A stretch of DNA of 46,623 bases from an uncultured Pseudomonadota bacterium (GCA_902788485.1 CADAKI010000004.1:84179-130801), one strand, 5' to 3'; shown: positions 1 through 9,379, numbered from the stretch's first letter. Translations and numbers: made by a program. Notes: a model not told the origin generated them from the sequence alone.

Positions 1-143
1 GAAGAATAGTAACAGGATTCCCTCGACACTTTCGTGTCTGCGGGGAAACCGTAACGATTTGATTGCGTTTCACTTATCAAATCTACTTGTTTTCGAACCA
101 GCCATTGCTGACGCAATGACGATGCACCAAATCCAATTGTCAA

Positions 144-184
144 TCCGACCAAAAACAAAACCGGCATATCGCCGGTTTAATTTT

Positions 185-192
<8 letters not shown>
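144..192 (-). terminator. Palindrome and terminator after tRNA-Pro
   Basis: An inner hairpin (AAACCGGC, loop, GCCGGTTT at 158-178) is enclosed by a 12-bp outer inverted repeat: TCCGACCAAAAA at 144-155 and its complement at 181-192. The right outer arm is the encoded 3' end of tRNA-Pro. Read on the minus strand, the inner hairpin is followed by a T-rich tract, so it can terminate tRNA transcription. That the outer arm copies the acceptor end is unusual. Confidence 0.6.
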
Positions 193-261
<69 letters not shown>

Positions 262-304
262 TATGTGCATGCAATCTTACAACATAAAAATAAAATTTCA
301 AATA

Positions 305-1555
305 TTATTTTACCCTTTTGAAAACAACCGATGCATTCGTTCCACCAAAACCGAACGAATTGCTGATTGTTGCATCAACCTTGCGTTTTTGTGCAACATT
401 CGGAACCAGGTTGAAATCACCAACCTCTTCTATTGGATTTTCCAGGTTGATTGTTGGTGGCACAATATTGTCACGTATTGCCAAAACACTAAATATCGCC
501 TCTATCGCGCCGGCGGCACCAAGAAGATGCCCCGTCATCGATTTTGTTGACGACATACATGCATGCCCATCACCAAACAATTCACGCACCGCAACCAATT
601 CCCCAACGTCACCCAAACCGGTTGATGTTCCATGCGCATTTATATAATCAATATCCTCACATTTCAGTCCCGCATCATCTATCGCCAATTTCATCGCGCG
701 CATACCACCCACACCATTTGGTGCCGGCGCCGTAATATGATGCGCATCGGCGGTCATGCCAACACCTGCAACCTCGGCATAGATTTTTGCACCGCGTTTA
801 ACGGCATGTTCATATTCTTCCAATATCAATATACCGGCGCCCTCACCCAGAACAAAACCATCCCTATCTTTATCCCATGGACGCGACGCTTTTTCCGGTT
901 CATCATTGCGTGTTGATAATGCCTTCATGGCCGAAAAGCCACCCAGCCCCAGTTGATTCACCGCGGCTTCGGTTCCACCCGCCATCATAACATCGACACG
1001 TCCCGAACGAATTAAATCCACCGCCAATGCGATTGAATGTGAACCCGTCGCACATGCCGTCGCCGTCGCCAAATTTGGTCCACGCAGACCGTATTTAATT
1101 GACACATACCCCGCCGTCATATTAACAATCGCCTTTGGCACAAAGAAAGGACTAATAAAACGCGGACCATCATTGATTAAATCAACACAAGTATCATAAA
1201 TCGCCTGCACGCCACCAATACCACTGCCGATACTGACACCGAAACGGTCCGCGTCATATCCACCGTCCACCAGGCCCGCATCACGCATTGCCTCGTCGCT
1301 TGCCACCATACCATAAATAATATCTAAATCCATTTTGCGTTGTTCACGTGGGTCAACAACCACATCCGGATTAAATTCACCGGTCCCATCGCCCCGCACC
1401 GGCACACCAGCGATTTGCGATGCAAACCCCGACGCATCAAACTTATCAATTTTGCGAATACCTGATTTACCCGCCAATATATTTTTCCATGTGTATTCAA
1501 CACCAGTCCCCACAGGGCAAACAATTCCCATACCGGTCACGACAACTTTTCTCAT
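305..1555 (-). CDS. fabF: Beta-ketoacyl-ACP synthase II
   Basis: This is the elongating condensing enzyme of type II fatty acid synthesis: it condenses acyl groups with malonyl-ACP in the cytoplasm. The 416-residue product has the usual family length. The thiolase-fold triad is visible: Cys168 in TATACATG, His308 in NAHGTSTG and His343 in SMTGHLLGAAGA. The N-terminus MRKVVVTGMGIVCPVG is typical and fixes the start. acpP, its carrier protein, lies just upstream on the same strand, but a terminator-like hairpin sits between them, so coupling may be only partial. Confidence 0.97.
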   Translation of the reverse strand: MRKVVVTGMGIVCPVGTGVEYTWKNILAGKSGIRKIDKFDASGFASQIAGVPVRGDGTGEFNPDVVVDPREQRKMDLDIIYGMVASDEAMRDAGLVDGGYDADRFGVSIGSGIGGVQAIYDTCVDLINDGPRFISPFFVPKAIVNMTAGYVSIKYGLRGPNLATATACATGSHSIALAVDLIRSGRVDVMMAGGTEAAVNQLGLGGFSAMKALSTRNDEPEKASRPWDKDRDGFVLGEGAGILILEEYEHAVKRGAKIYAEVAGVGMTADAHHITAPAPNGVGGMRAMKLAIDDAGLKCEDIDYINAHGTSTGLGDVGELVAVRELFGDGHACMSSTKSMTGHLLGAAGAIEAIFSVLAIRDNIVPPTINLENPIEEVGDFNLVPNVAQKRKVDATISNSFGFGGTNASVVFKRVK

Positions 1556-1616
1556 AAATCTAAATCCTTTATTTTATAACGGGTATATCATAATACATTT
1601 TTAATCAAAATTACAG

Positions 1617-1641
1617 AAAAAAAATCCGCCACACAGGCGGA
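1617..1641 (-). terminator. Intrinsic terminator after acpP
   Basis: The stem TCCGCC (1625-1630) and GGCGGA (1636-1641) has a 5-nt loop. On the minus strand it is followed by eight T residues. It sits between acpP and fabF and could reduce read-through into fabF. Confidence 0.75.
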
Positions 1642-1664
1642 CAAAATTTTTTTAACACGAAAAT

Positions 1665-1898
1665 TTATTTTCTGTGTGCGTCGATGTATTTCACCGCATC
1701 GCCAACTTTTTCCAATTTCGCAGCATCTTCATCAGGAATTGTGATATTAAATTCTTTTTCAACCTCCATCACGAATTCGACAACGTCCAAAGAATCCGCA
1801 CCCAAATCATTCACGAAAGTCGCGCTTTCTGTGACATCGGCCTCTTTGACGCCCAATTTATCTACAATAATCTTTCTGACTTGTTCAAAAGTTGACAT
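1665..1898 (-). CDS. acpP: Acyl carrier protein
   Basis: This 77-residue acidic protein carries growing acyl chains on a 4'-phosphopantetheine arm. The attachment serine is Ser36 in the classic [12 protein letters not shown] motif. Length and sequence are typical of the family. An A+G-rich ribosome-binding region (aaaggataaaaa) precedes the ATG. The gene has its own strong-looking promoter upstream (1963-1991) and stands next to its partner fabF. Confidence 0.97.
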   Translation of the reverse strand: MSTFEQVRKIIVDKLGVKEADVTESATFVNDLGADSLDVVEFVMEVEKEFNITIPDEDAAKLEKVGDAVKYIDAHRK

Positions 1899-1962
1899 TT
1901 TTTATCCTTTATTTTTGTTAACTTGTTCGCCCCACAAAAAACACGGGCGCTGATTAAATACA

Positions 1963-1991
1963 AATGTATCACTTTACGCCCCACCTGTCAA
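1963..1991 (-). promoter_or_regulatory. acpP promoter
   Basis: On the minus strand TTGACA (1986-1991) is separated by 17 nt from TACATT (1963-1968), about 65 bp upstream of the acpP start codon. The same -35/-10 pair and spacing recur before the small RNA at 11.7 kb, which supports it as the local housekeeping consensus. Confidence 0.6.
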
Positions 1992-2035
1992 GGGATTATA
2001 ACAAACTATAACAAATTGTTGACAAATAAAAATTT

Positions 2036-3037
2036 TTAATATATAGAGTATTTTTCCAATAATTTATTCATATTTTCGCGCAAATCTTCGCGATCTGCCG
2101 CCCATTTCAAACGACGCATTAAAAATTTATAAACATCATCCATACGCAAATTTGGCACACCCGCCGCATTTGTGACATTGTGCCACGCGACACGCGGATC
2201 GGCCAGGTGATTTTTACACCGCCCAACAAAGACCCAATCACTATATTGCGCCATATTTTCCAACAACACCACCGCCATATTAGATAACGGCCAATCGCGC
2301 CACATATAATGATTAAAATCCAAATCGTCCCAGCGCATAGACAACACTTTGCTTTTTGGCAAAAACGAATACACCAACATCAAAAACGCATTACGCATAA
2401 CATCATTTTCTTGTGCACGAATAACATCAACCAAACGCACAAAACTTTCATCTGTTAATGGGCTGACACGACGCGCCTGGTGAATTTTAGGCATATTTTC
2501 AACAGGATTTATTTTGGTATAACCTTGCTCTATGGCATATTTAAAAATACTGCTCAACACATCCTGCATACGGGCCGCAACCGCAACGCCAGCAATTTTC
2601 GACACAACACCCTTAATATCATGTTCAGATATCTCGGAAATATTTTTATCAAACAAATCCGCCAAATGTAAATTTACCGCGCGCACCAATTTAACCTCGG
2701 AATCTTCACTTCTGCGCACTTTATTTTTCAAATAAATTTCCCAAAAATCATGAAAAGATATTTTTTTTCGCCGCACCGGTAATTTTTTATTTGATTCATT
2801 TAACACCGACACAACCCTGTCACGCGCCGTTTCAATATCCATATCCGGATACGAACCAATAATCACACGTTTATCATGCCCACGAACGCGACGACGCACA
2901 AAGAAAGTTTTTGCCCCACGCGATGTCACATACATACGCAATCTGGGTTCTGAAATATCTTGGACAACATCAAACCCCACCTCGGGCGTGGGCAAATTAT
3001 CCAAAATATACGGATTAAAGAAAAATTGATGCGCCAT
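2036..3037 (-). CDS. Degenerate tyrosine-recombinase-like protein
   Basis: This 333-residue protein has the architecture of a phage or island integrase. An N-terminal arm-binding domain (about residues 1-90, with a FFVRRRVRGHDKRVIIGSYPDM segment like the DUF4102 integrase family) is followed by a core-binding helical region and a catalytic-like domain. The catalytic residues look lost. The box I region reads FLPKSKVLSMRWDDLD where active enzymes have G-L-R-x-S-E, and I see no H-x-x-R box or H/W-x(n)-Y ending. It follows a 115-residue gene by 12 bp and lepA beyond that, with matching ribosome sites (aaaggaaaaatcATG), so it looks embedded in a housekeeping transcript. It may be a domesticated DNA-binding protein or a decaying integrase that still has a full frame. 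Confidence 0.6.
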   Translation of the reverse strand: MAHQFFFNPYILDNLPTPEVGFDVVQDISEPRLRMYVTSRGAKTFFVRRRVRGHDKRVIIGSYPDMDIETARDRVVSVLNESNKKLPVRRKKISFHDFWEIYLKNKVRRSEDSEVKLVRAVNLHLADLFDKNISEISEHDIKGVVSKIAGVAVAARMQDVLSSIFKYAIEQGYTKINPVENMPKIHQARRVSPLTDESFVRLVDVIRAQENDVMRNAFLMLVYSFLPKSKVLSMRWDDLDFNHYMWRDWPLSNMAVVLLENMAQYSDWVFVGRCKNHLADPRVAWHNVTNAAGVPNLRMDDVYKFLMRRLKWAADREDLRENMNKLLEKYSIY

Positions 3038-3049
3038 GATTTTTCCTTT

Positions 3050-3397
3050 TTATTTTTTACGCGAAAATATATCTTTTAATAATTTGATTTTTTCTGATTT
3101 TATGCCTTGATATTTTTTCACCGCATCAATATATTCATGATTTGCATGACACATTTCACAATCTTGATTTTGACAATATTCATCACCAGAAAACTTTTCA
3201 CACCGGGTAATTCCCAAATCAATAAAATTTGAACTTATGCCCAAACTACTTATCAAAAATTTACGAACACACGCCGCACCAGGTTCCTGAAACAATTCAA
3301 TTTCTGTTTTTTCAATTTTACCATATTTATCATCAACATCGTGACGTGCCTGTTTTTTTTGCCGATTTAACAAACGATATTTTTCCCAAAAACTCAT
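3050..3397 (-). CDS. Small Cys-containing protein, unknown function
   Basis: This 115-residue charged protein matches no family I recognise. Residues about 65-85 carry a cysteine cluster (C-x8-C-x4-C-x2-C, including CQNQDCEMC), compatible with a metal site. The ends are lysine-rich and helical. It lies 14 bp after lepA and 12 bp before the recombinase-like gene. Its leader is nearly identical to that of the next gene, which argues that it is translated. Confidence 0.6.
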   Translation of the reverse strand: MSFWEKYRLLNRQKKQARHDVDDKYGKIEKTEIELFQEPGAACVRKFLISSLGISSNFIDLGITRCEKFSGDEYCQNQDCEMCHANHEYIDAVKKYQGIKSEKIKLLKDIFSRKK

Positions 3398-3411
3398 GAT
3401 TTTTCCTTTTT

Positions 3412-5205
3412 TTATTTTCCAACCTTTAATGCGTTTATAAATGCAGATTGTGGTATTTCGACATTTCCAAATGTCCGCAGACGTTTTTTACCCTCTTTCT
3501 GCTTTTCCAGTAATTTGCGTTTACGCGTAATATCGCCACCATAACATTTTGCCGTCACATCCTTGCGATATGCAGCGATTGTTTCACGCGCGATAATTTT
3601 TCCACCAATTGCCGCCTGTAATGGTATTTTGAATTGATGACGCGGGATTAAATCTTTTAATTTTTCAACAATCTGACGACCGCGTGATTCCGCCGATGAC
3701 CGATGACACATAAAAGACAACGGTTCCACATTTTCATCATTAACCAAAATCGAAACCTTGACCAAATCAGATTTTTCATACCCGCACACCGAATAATCAA
3801 ACGATGCATACCCCGACGAAATTGATTTCACCCGGTCGTAAAAATCGAATACAACCTCGGCCAGGGGCAACCGATATGTCAACACCGCACGATTTCCAAC
3901 ATACGAAATATTATCTTGGACGCCACGACGCGACGCGCACAGTTCCATAATTCCGCCCAAATATTTATCCGGCATCATAATTGTCGCCAAAACCCATGGT
4001 TCTTCGATATATTCTATTTTTGTGACATCCACCATATCGGCGGGATTTTCTAAATCGACAATACTGCCATCACGCAGATGTAATTTATACAGCACACTGG
4101 GCACCGTGTTTATCAAATCCAAATTAAATTCACGACGCAAACGTTCACTGATAATTTCCATATGCAACAGTCCCAAAAATCCGCACCGCAATCCAAACCC
4201 CAGCGCACTGGATTTTTCAACCGTAAATGTGAATGACGCATCATTTAATGCCAATTTTTCCGCACCTTCGCGCAATGCCGGATAATCATCCGACGCCATC
4301 GGGAAAAACGAAGAAAACACCACCGGCACAGACGGTTTGAATCCCGGCAACGCGTTGCCCCCCGCACGCGCATCAACGATTGTATCACCAACCCGACAAT
4401 CATGTATGGTCTTCATCCCTGTGATAATAAAACCAACCTCGCCAGTATTTAATACATCAACATCGACCATTTTCGGTGTGAAATACCCGATTTTTTCAAC
4501 CACGTATTCGGCGCCCGTTGCAACGAATTTAATTTTTTGCCCACGGCGCAACACACCATCCACCACGCGCACCAACACAACAACACCCAAATAAGAATCA
4601 TACCACGAATCCACCAACAACGCGCGCGTTGTGGCATTTTCATTGCCCGATGGGGCCGGCAATTTATGAACAATTTCTTCTAATAATTCCGGCACCCCGG
4701 CACCGGTTTTACCCGACACACAAATCGCATCACCCGCATCCAATCCGATTGCATCGGCAATTTGTTCGCGCGTGCCCGCAACATCAGACGACGGCAAATC
4801 AATTTTATTCAACACCGGCAACATTTCCAGATTATTATCCAACGCCAAATATGCATTTGCCAATGTTTGCGCCTGGACCCCTTGGGTTGCATCAACCAAA
4901 ATAATTGCGCCCTCGCACGCGGCAAGTGAACGCGACACCTCGTAAGAAAAATCGACATGTCCGGGTGTATCCATTAAATTCAACTGATAATCATGTCCAT
5001 CACGCGCATGATATTTCAACCGCACCGTTTGCGCCTTGATTGTAATACCGCGTTCGCGTTCAATATCCATAGAATCCAGCACCTGGGCCTTCATTTCGCG
5101 CGATTGCAATCCACCGCAAAATTCGATTAAACGGTCCGACAAAGTCGATTTACCATGGTCAATATGTGCAACAATAGAAAAATTTCTGATATACTCTTGG
5201 GCCAT
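3412..5205 (-). CDS. lepA: Elongation factor 4 (back-translocating GTPase)
   Basis: This ribosome-associated GTPase acts on stalled or mistranslocated ribosomes. The 597-residue length is standard. The G1 loop AHIDHGKST is at residues 13-21, followed by DTPGH (G3) and NKID (G4), EF-G-like domains and the LepA-specific C-terminal domain ([20 protein letters not shown]). The start [20 protein letters not shown] is typical. It heads a likely three-gene minus-strand unit with the 115-residue and recombinase-like genes. Confidence 0.97.
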   Translation of the reverse strand: MAQEYIRNFSIVAHIDHGKSTLSDRLIEFCGGLQSREMKAQVLDSMDIERERGITIKAQTVRLKYHARDGHDYQLNLMDTPGHVDFSYEVSRSLAACEGAIILVDATQGVQAQTLANAYLALDNNLEMLPVLNKIDLPSSDVAGTREQIADAIGLDAGDAICVSGKTGAGVPELLEEIVHKLPAPSGNENATTRALLVDSWYDSYLGVVVLVRVVDGVLRRGQKIKFVATGAEYVVEKIGYFTPKMVDVDVLNTGEVGFIITGMKTIHDCRVGDTIVDARAGGNALPGFKPSVPVVFSSFFPMASDDYPALREGAEKLALNDASFTFTVEKSSALGFGLRCGFLGLLHMEIISERLRREFNLDLINTVPSVLYKLHLRDGSIVDLENPADMVDVTKIEYIEEPWVLATIMMPDKYLGGIMELCASRRGVQDNISYVGNRAVLTYRLPLAEVVFDFYDRVKSISSGYASFDYSVCGYEKSDLVKVSILVNDENVEPLSFMCHRSSAESRGRQIVEKLKDLIPRHQFKIPLQAAIGGKIIARETIAAYRKDVTAKCYGGDITRKRKLLEKQKEGKKRLRTFGNVEIPQSAFINALKVGK

Positions 5206-5293
5206 TCTGCATCTTTACCTTGTTGCGGCAATGATAAACCAGTATATCTATAAAATCAAATGATTTGTGCATTAATTGCACTTTGAAAATAGG

Positions 5294-5866
5294 TCACATC
5301 ACCAACACAAACAAAATTCCAATACCGGCGACCAAAATCGCACCGGCGGTTAATTGCCAAAAATATTTTTTCACCAACGAATTCGCGCGTTCTTGGAACC
5401 GCCACAACAAATACCCAACAATTGCGAATCGTCCTGTGCGAAACACCGCCGACAATCCCAAAAACAGCAATGCCGGAAATCCCATAAAACCGGCACAAAT
5501 TGCCATCAATTTATACGGCACCGGTGTCACCGCCGTCATTAAAATAATAAACACACCATGTTTAATAAATAAATCTTGGGCCATTTGGAATTGTGCAACA
5601 GACGCGAAATTTTCAATCAACCATACCCCCACAGAATCGAACAACCATAACCCAATCATATACGCAATCGCACCACCAACAATCGACCCCAACGCGGCGG
5701 CAACAACCGTCGGCACAGCGCGCTTTTTATTTGCGACAATGGGTGGCGTCATAAAAACCTCGGGCGGGACGAACAAGAAAATCGATTCGCACACAGTCAT
5801 CAAAAAAACGAACCACAAATACATCCGTGTATCGGCACGCGCCAACATAAAATCAACCAACTTCAT
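5294..5866 (-). CDS. DedA/YqaA-family (VTT domain) membrane protein
   Basis: This 190-residue inner-membrane protein has several hydrophobic segments and the VTT/SNARE-associated pattern: an acidic E in FVPPEVFM, a G-rich loop GSIVGGAIAYMIG, and the re-entrant TAVTPVPYKLMAICAGFMG with its conserved proline. Members are lipid scramblases or transporters; the YqaA subgroup fits best by length. A strong ribosome site (GGAGGATTTGCATG) fixes the start. It lies 88 bp upstream of lepA on the same strand. The exact substrate cannot be read from the sequence. Confidence 0.85.
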   Translation of the reverse strand: MKLVDFMLARADTRMYLWFVFLMTVCESIFLFVPPEVFMTPPIVANKKRAVPTVVAAALGSIVGGAIAYMIGLWLFDSVGVWLIENFASVAQFQMAQDLFIKHGVFIILMTAVTPVPYKLMAICAGFMGFPALLFLGLSAVFRTGRFAIVGYLLWRFQERANSLVKKYFWQLTAGAILVAGIGILFVLVM

Positions 5867-5919
5867 GCAAATCCTCCTTTTTTCTTTTCACCCCCCACAG
5901 ATGTGCCATCCACCACAAT

Positions 5920-6023
5920 AAAAAATTTATAATGGTACAGATGCGCCGTTAATGGCGAACGCAGTGTACGTAATGCTACATAAGCGAGCCATTAACCCGC
6001 AGATGTGCCATTATAAATTTTTT
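5920..6023 (-). other. Stop-codon terminator element E1 (after rbfA)
   Basis: The outer arms are a perfect 16-bp inverted repeat (5920-5935 and 6008-6023) with A/T tracts at the ends, as in a two-way intrinsic terminator. The right arm contains the last three codons and stop of rbfA. Inside, CAGATG occurs on both sides (5938-5943, 6000-6005). An inner 9-bp stem GTTAATGGC/GCCATTAAC is closed by a 31-nt segment (5959-5989) that starts GAACGCAGTGTA and ends AAGCGA. A further CAGATGTGCCAT fragment lies at 5897-5908. The same architecture recurs at E2-E4. Confidence 0.75.
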
Positions 6024-6358
6024 AGCAATGCCTCGATACGTTCGGCACGCTCAATCGTATCATCATAAACGAATTTAATTTCCGGTGTGTATTTTTGATT
6101 CATACGGGATGCCAATTCGAACCGAATTGCACGTGTGACATCATCCAAACGATGTTGCGCCACCGCCGCATCACCCGCAACATAAAAATACAGTTTTACA
6201 AACGCCAACCCGCCATGCGCATCCGCGCCAGACAAATTAACACCCGACAACACCGGATCATCCATATATTTATCGCGCAATATTTCCGCAACCAAAGTTT
6301 GCACATGGGACGCGATACGATTACCCCGTGGCGAATTACGTCTTCCCGACATTACCAT
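6011..6358 (-). CDS. rbfA: Ribosome-binding factor A
   Basis: RbfA is a small KH-fold factor that binds the 30S subunit and is needed for late 16S rRNA 5'-end maturation. The product is 115 residues from the chosen ATG. It shows the family pattern: an R-I-A-S-H-V-Q-L-type first helix, a DPVL...V.LS..L..A.VY-like middle, and ...RAIRFELASRMNQKYTPEIKFVYDDTIERAERIEALL at its C-terminus. An upstream in-frame extension would run through a terminator hairpin, so I reject it. A promoter-like pair lies just upstream. The 3' end lies inside the right arm of element E1. Confidence 0.92.
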   Translation of the reverse strand: MVMSGRRNSPRGNRIASHVQTLVAEILRDKYMDDPVLSGVNLSGADAHGGLAFVKLYFYVAGDAAVAQHRLDDVTRAIRFELASRMNQKYTPEIKFVYDDTIERAERIEALLKNL

Positions 6359-6379
6359 AACTAACCTTTTTTTTGACCA

Positions 6380-6407
6380 GTATACCATACCATTTTCAAT
6401 ATTCAAA
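6380..6407 (-). promoter_or_regulatory. Probable rbfA promoter
   Basis: On the minus strand TTGAAT (6402-6407) and TATACT (6380-6385) are spaced 16 nt apart. The -10 lies about 22 bp before the chosen rbfA ATG, which supports the short form of the protein. Confidence 0.45.
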
Positions 6408-6440
6408 TGTAATTCTGATAACAACACTTTGGGGCGGAAT

Positions 6441-6466
6441 AAAAAATCCCCCGAAAAATCGGGGGA
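6441..6466 (-). terminator. Terminator of secreted protein A gene
   Basis: The stem CCCCCGA (6448-6454) and TCGGGGG (6459-6465) is followed on the minus strand by a run of six T residues. It lies about 75 bp after the stop of the gene at 6542. Confidence 0.8.
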
Positions 6467-6541
6467 CGGGGAAATAACAATTTTTTTGTTTTGTGGTGCG
6501 GGCACATCACCCACATCACATTTTTACATACTCATTGGATA

Positions 6542-7831
6542 TTAAATTTGACCTGTCAAACTATCTGTATCCATAGATGTCCATTCGTATGTTGGTGTTC
6601 CATTATTCATAACCATAGTCAGAACACATGGGTTTCCTGTTGTGCAACTGCTACTATAATCGCCACCAACCGTATTAATTTCAGACAAACCACTGTTCAT
6701 TGCACCAGAAAAGCTCAATTTATCTTTGGCGACTGCGATTTGTCCATCGGTTTGCGTAACAGTTACCACAGCTTCACCTGTCCCTGTTGCCTGTGCCGCA
6801 GTTAAATCCAAATTATTGACAGTTGCGTTCACGCCAGCTATTTTATCGTCAGTATATGCTTTGATATCTGTTGCGGTTGATGCCACGGCGGCACTGGTTG
6901 CAAATTTTGCCCGGTTACCAGCGGCATTTGCAGAGGCGATTGTCAATGTTCCAGAACCTGTCGTTTGTCCTGCAGCGTATGTCGCAGATTGTGTTGAATC
7001 GGTCATGGTTGCTGTTTCGGTATCGATACGTTTTTCAACTGCGGCGACGGTTGGGACATATTCATCTGATTTTGGATTTTCCCCTTGTGATGCTTTGTAC
7101 AGATTTTCGGTTCCTGTTGACGTGGCGTCACTTGAAGAGAATTCTTGGTTCCATGCTTTGTCAAGCTGGCCTTGTTGGGCAATGGTTGCTTGTACAGCGG
7201 CAACTTGTGCTAACGTAGCTGGATCCAAATCTTGAGTATAAACGTTTCGATCTGTTGAATTTCCTGCTGAGGCGGCCGCATCATTGGCTTTCTTTTCCAA
7301 TTTTCCCAAAGCCTCGTTCAAAGTGTCTGTTGTTGCTAGGTTTCTGGCGGTTCCTGTTGCTGTTGATATCGTGTACCCTGTGATTGCACCCATTTTATTG
7401 GTTGTGATGGCTGCATCACTTGCGATACCGGCATTTTTGATGGTGCCTAATTCAGATGTGACAATACCATCGGTTTCGGTTACTTTGACAACCGGCATAC
7501 CGACTTTACTGTTATCTGCCGCTGCACCTGCGGATACACCGGTCGAAGAATCTGCGTTTTGACCATCCAATGCACTGGTTCCGGCACCAACCGCCGCCTT
7601 TAATGTGAACATAGATGGATAATCTAATTTTCGTTGGGCATCGGTTAAACCTGTCGTGGCCTCGTAATCTGCCTGAGAGGTTTGAATTCTATTATCTTCA
7701 TCTTGTTTCAAATTATCCCGGGCATCTACGTATGCCTTGGATGCGATGATTGTCGCGTCGGCCGCGTATGCACCGGTCAGGCCCAAAATGGACGCCATTA
7801 CGCCACAAAAGGCCAAATTCTTGATTTTCAT
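6542..7831 (-). CDS. Secreted TKYVD-family protein A
   Basis: This 429-residue exported protein begins MKIKNLAFCGVMASILGL, a Sec signal peptide ending near GAYAA. It is followed at once by the motif ATIIASKAYVDAR, shared with protein B and, more loosely, with C to F. The long middle is rich in Ala, Thr, Ser, Asp and Gly with tail-fibre-like low-complexity strands and helices. It ends with a short module (C-x5-PC-x-LT, then YEWTSMDTDSL) matching the end of protein B. An extension upstream would translate a palindromic repeat and is rejected; AGGGAAAATAAC before the chosen ATG is a fair ribosome site. No enzymatic domain is visible; a surface fibre or adhesin role is inference. Confidence 0.8.
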   Translation of the reverse strand: MKIKNLAFCGVMASILGLTGAYAADATIIASKAYVDARDNLKQDEDNRIQTSQADYEATTGLTDAQRKLDYPSMFTLKAAVGAGTSALDGQNADSSTGVSAGAAADNSKVGMPVVKVTETDGIVTSELGTIKNAGIASDAAITTNKMGAITGYTISTATGTARNLATTDTLNEALGKLEKKANDAAASAGNSTDRNVYTQDLDPATLAQVAAVQATIAQQGQLDKAWNQEFSSSDATSTGTENLYKASQGENPKSDEYVPTVAAVEKRIDTETATMTDSTQSATYAAGQTTGSGTLTIASANAAGNRAKFATSAAVASTATDIKAYTDDKIAGVNATVNNLDLTAAQATGTGEAVVTVTQTDGQIAVAKDKLSFSGAMNSGLSEINTVGGDYSSSCTTGNPCVLTMVMNNGTPTYEWTSMDTDSLTGQI

Positions 7832-7880
7832 GTTATTTTCCCTTTTTGTTTGTTTGTTTGTACTGTTGTGGGGGGGGGAC

Positions 7881-7998
7881 GTCATACCGCCGGAGGGCGG
7901 TATCCAGTTTGCACCATTGGTGCAAACTTGTGTCATTCGGCATTATTACACAGGTTTTGCGTTCCGCAAAACTGGGTCCCGGCCTGCGCCGGGATGAC
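7881..7998. repeat. Palindromic MITE-like element
   Basis: This 118-bp element is bounded by GTCAT at 7881 and ATGAC at 7994. It holds four hairpins in mirror order: ATACCGCC/GGCGGTAT, GTTTGCACC/GGTGCAAAC, GTTTTGCG/CGCAAAAC and TCCCGGC/GCCGGGA. The final part resembles the GTCATCCCGGC-type palindromic repeats common in proteobacterial genomes. It lies upstream of the gene for protein A and is GC-rich against AT-rich surroundings, which suggests a non-autonomous mobile repeat. Confidence 0.65.
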
Positions 7999-8590
7999 GA
8001 TCCGTTAGGTTCGTCATACAAAGTGCTTTTCCCTCCACATCTGTTACACATATTATATCACATTTTTTGTATATACGCAAATCGCAGAATTGATTTTTTG
8101 TGCAAATTTTTGATGTTGGCGCATTGTGTCACAACATTGGCGCACAGACCGGATTTTTGCATATTTGCGCCAACACATACGATAACAAAATTTGCTTTTT
8201 TAAAAAAATCAAGTAATTTTTTTTCATGTTTTGTATGGACATATTTTACAAAAAAAACGCACCCGCGTTTTTGTCCAAACCGCGACCGTTGTTCACAACA
8301 CCCACACCATCCCGACACAAGACACGGTGTGACGGCGGACACTGCACTTTGGAATTTGAAAAAAACAAATGTATATACAAAAAATACGGAAAAAATTCAA
8401 AAAAAATTGCAGCACAAACCCCGGAAATCCGGCACAAAAAATATTTTTGAAAAAAAATTTCATTTTTTTGATTTTTTTGCTTGCGTATATACACGGAAAA
8501 TTGCTACAAATTGTAATGACATATATTAGGGAGGGTGTTATTTCGTATTTTCCCCAATATTTATCGCACACACAAACGAAGGAAAAGGAA
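7999..8590. other. AT-rich gene-free stretch between proteins A and B
   Basis: No convincing gene is visible. It contains a perfect 10-bp inverted repeat TGTTGGCGCA/TGCGCCAACA (8114-8123 and 8166-8175), three GTATATAC palindromes (8069, 8371, 8485) and long A and T tracts. The two divergent secreted-protein genes must be expressed from promoters within it, but I could not assign them firmly. Confidence 0.4.
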
Positions 8591-9319
8591 ATGAATTTTT
8601 ACAAATATGCTGGTGTTGGCATGACGGCGTGGGGTTTGATGTTGGGTGGCGCATACGCTGACTCTACAATCATCGCATCCAAGGCATACGTCGATTCCAA
8701 GGTCAGCGGAATTGATGTTTCTGGTGCGGTCGCAACCGGCACCAACGCATTAACCATCAGCGACAGTTCAACCACCGCACCATCGGTGACCGCGGTCAAG
8801 GGCGCAGCATCAACGACGATTCCTGTGACTGTTTCAAATGGCGCGGCAACAGTTACCGCGGGGGACAATACTCATTTTATTACATCTGGCGCGGTCAGTA
8901 CCGCATTTGACAGATTAGACGCCACAGGTGTCGACGGCAGTTCTGATGCGGCGACAACCGCCAACCGTGGAAAACCGGTCGTCGCTGTTAGTCAGACAAA
9001 CGGTCTGATTGCCGCTGAATTAGGTCAACTTTCAGAAAACGGCCTTGCCGACGCGGCGGTTGTGACTGCAAAACTCGCGGCGGCGGCGGTGACATCTGAT
9101 AAAATCAAGACCAAGAACGTGAAATACGCATATCACATGGATAACGAAGGTTTGTTTAATATCAATACCGGTGCGGCACCCGCATCGAACGTATGCGTAA
9201 AAGACAATCCATGCATGTTAACATATTACAAAGAAGGCGGTAAAGTTTATACTCGTTGGACACCATTAGAAACAGACAGTTTAAGTGCAAACGTCTCTGT
9301 GACCAGTGACGGTGTATAA
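8591..9319 (+). CDS. Secreted TKYVD-family protein B
   Basis: This 242-residue exported protein starts MNFYKYAGVGMTAWGLML with a Sec signal peptide ending GGAYA. Mature sequence begins DSTIIASKAYVDSK, nearly the same as protein A. A Thr/Ala/Ser/Val-rich middle follows. The end carries CVKDNPCMLTYYKEGG then YTRWTPLETDSL, the Cys-pair/Trp module seen at the end of protein A. The ribosome site AAGGAAAAGGAA precedes this ATG; longer in-frame starts lie in non-coding AT-rich DNA. A and B are divergent neighbours with a shared layout, so they look like diverged paralogues. Function unknown; a cell-surface fibre is a guess. Confidence 0.8.
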   Translation: MNFYKYAGVGMTAWGLMLGGAYADSTIIASKAYVDSKVSGIDVSGAVATGTNALTISDSSTTAPSVTAVKGAASTTIPVTVSNGAATVTAGDNTHFITSGAVSTAFDRLDATGVDGSSDAATTANRGKPVVAVSQTNGLIAAELGQLSENGLADAAVVTAKLAAAAVTSDKIKTKNVKYAYHMDNEGLFNINTGAAPASNVCVKDNPCMLTYYKEGGKVYTRWTPLETDSLSANVSVTSDGV

Positions 9320-9353
9320 TAATATAACAATATCAAGAATTCGTTTGTTGTTT

Positions 9354-9379
9354 CCCCATGATTTTCATGGGGATTTTTT
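9354..9379 (+). terminator. Terminator of secreted protein B gene
   Basis: CCCCATGA (9354-9361) and TCATGGGG (9365-9372) form a perfect 8-bp stem with a 3-nt loop, followed by T residues to 9379. Confidence 0.8.

Noticed and set aside
5265..5921. Plus-strand open frame of 218 codons over the DedA gene
   Set aside because: The minus-strand reading is a clear VTT-domain membrane protein; the plus frame is Asn/Lys/Thr-rich antisense without recognisable features and runs into E1.
6726..7235. Plus-strand open frame of 169 codons inside the gene for protein A
   Set aside because: It is the complement of a low-complexity Ala/Thr coding region, has no ribosome site and matches no family; the minus-strand protein has a signal peptide and paralogues.
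8369..8590. Upstream extension of secreted protein B
   Set aside because: The extension is Lys/Asn/Phe-rich translation of A/T tracts and would place the signal peptide internally; the ATG at 8591 has a good ribosome site.
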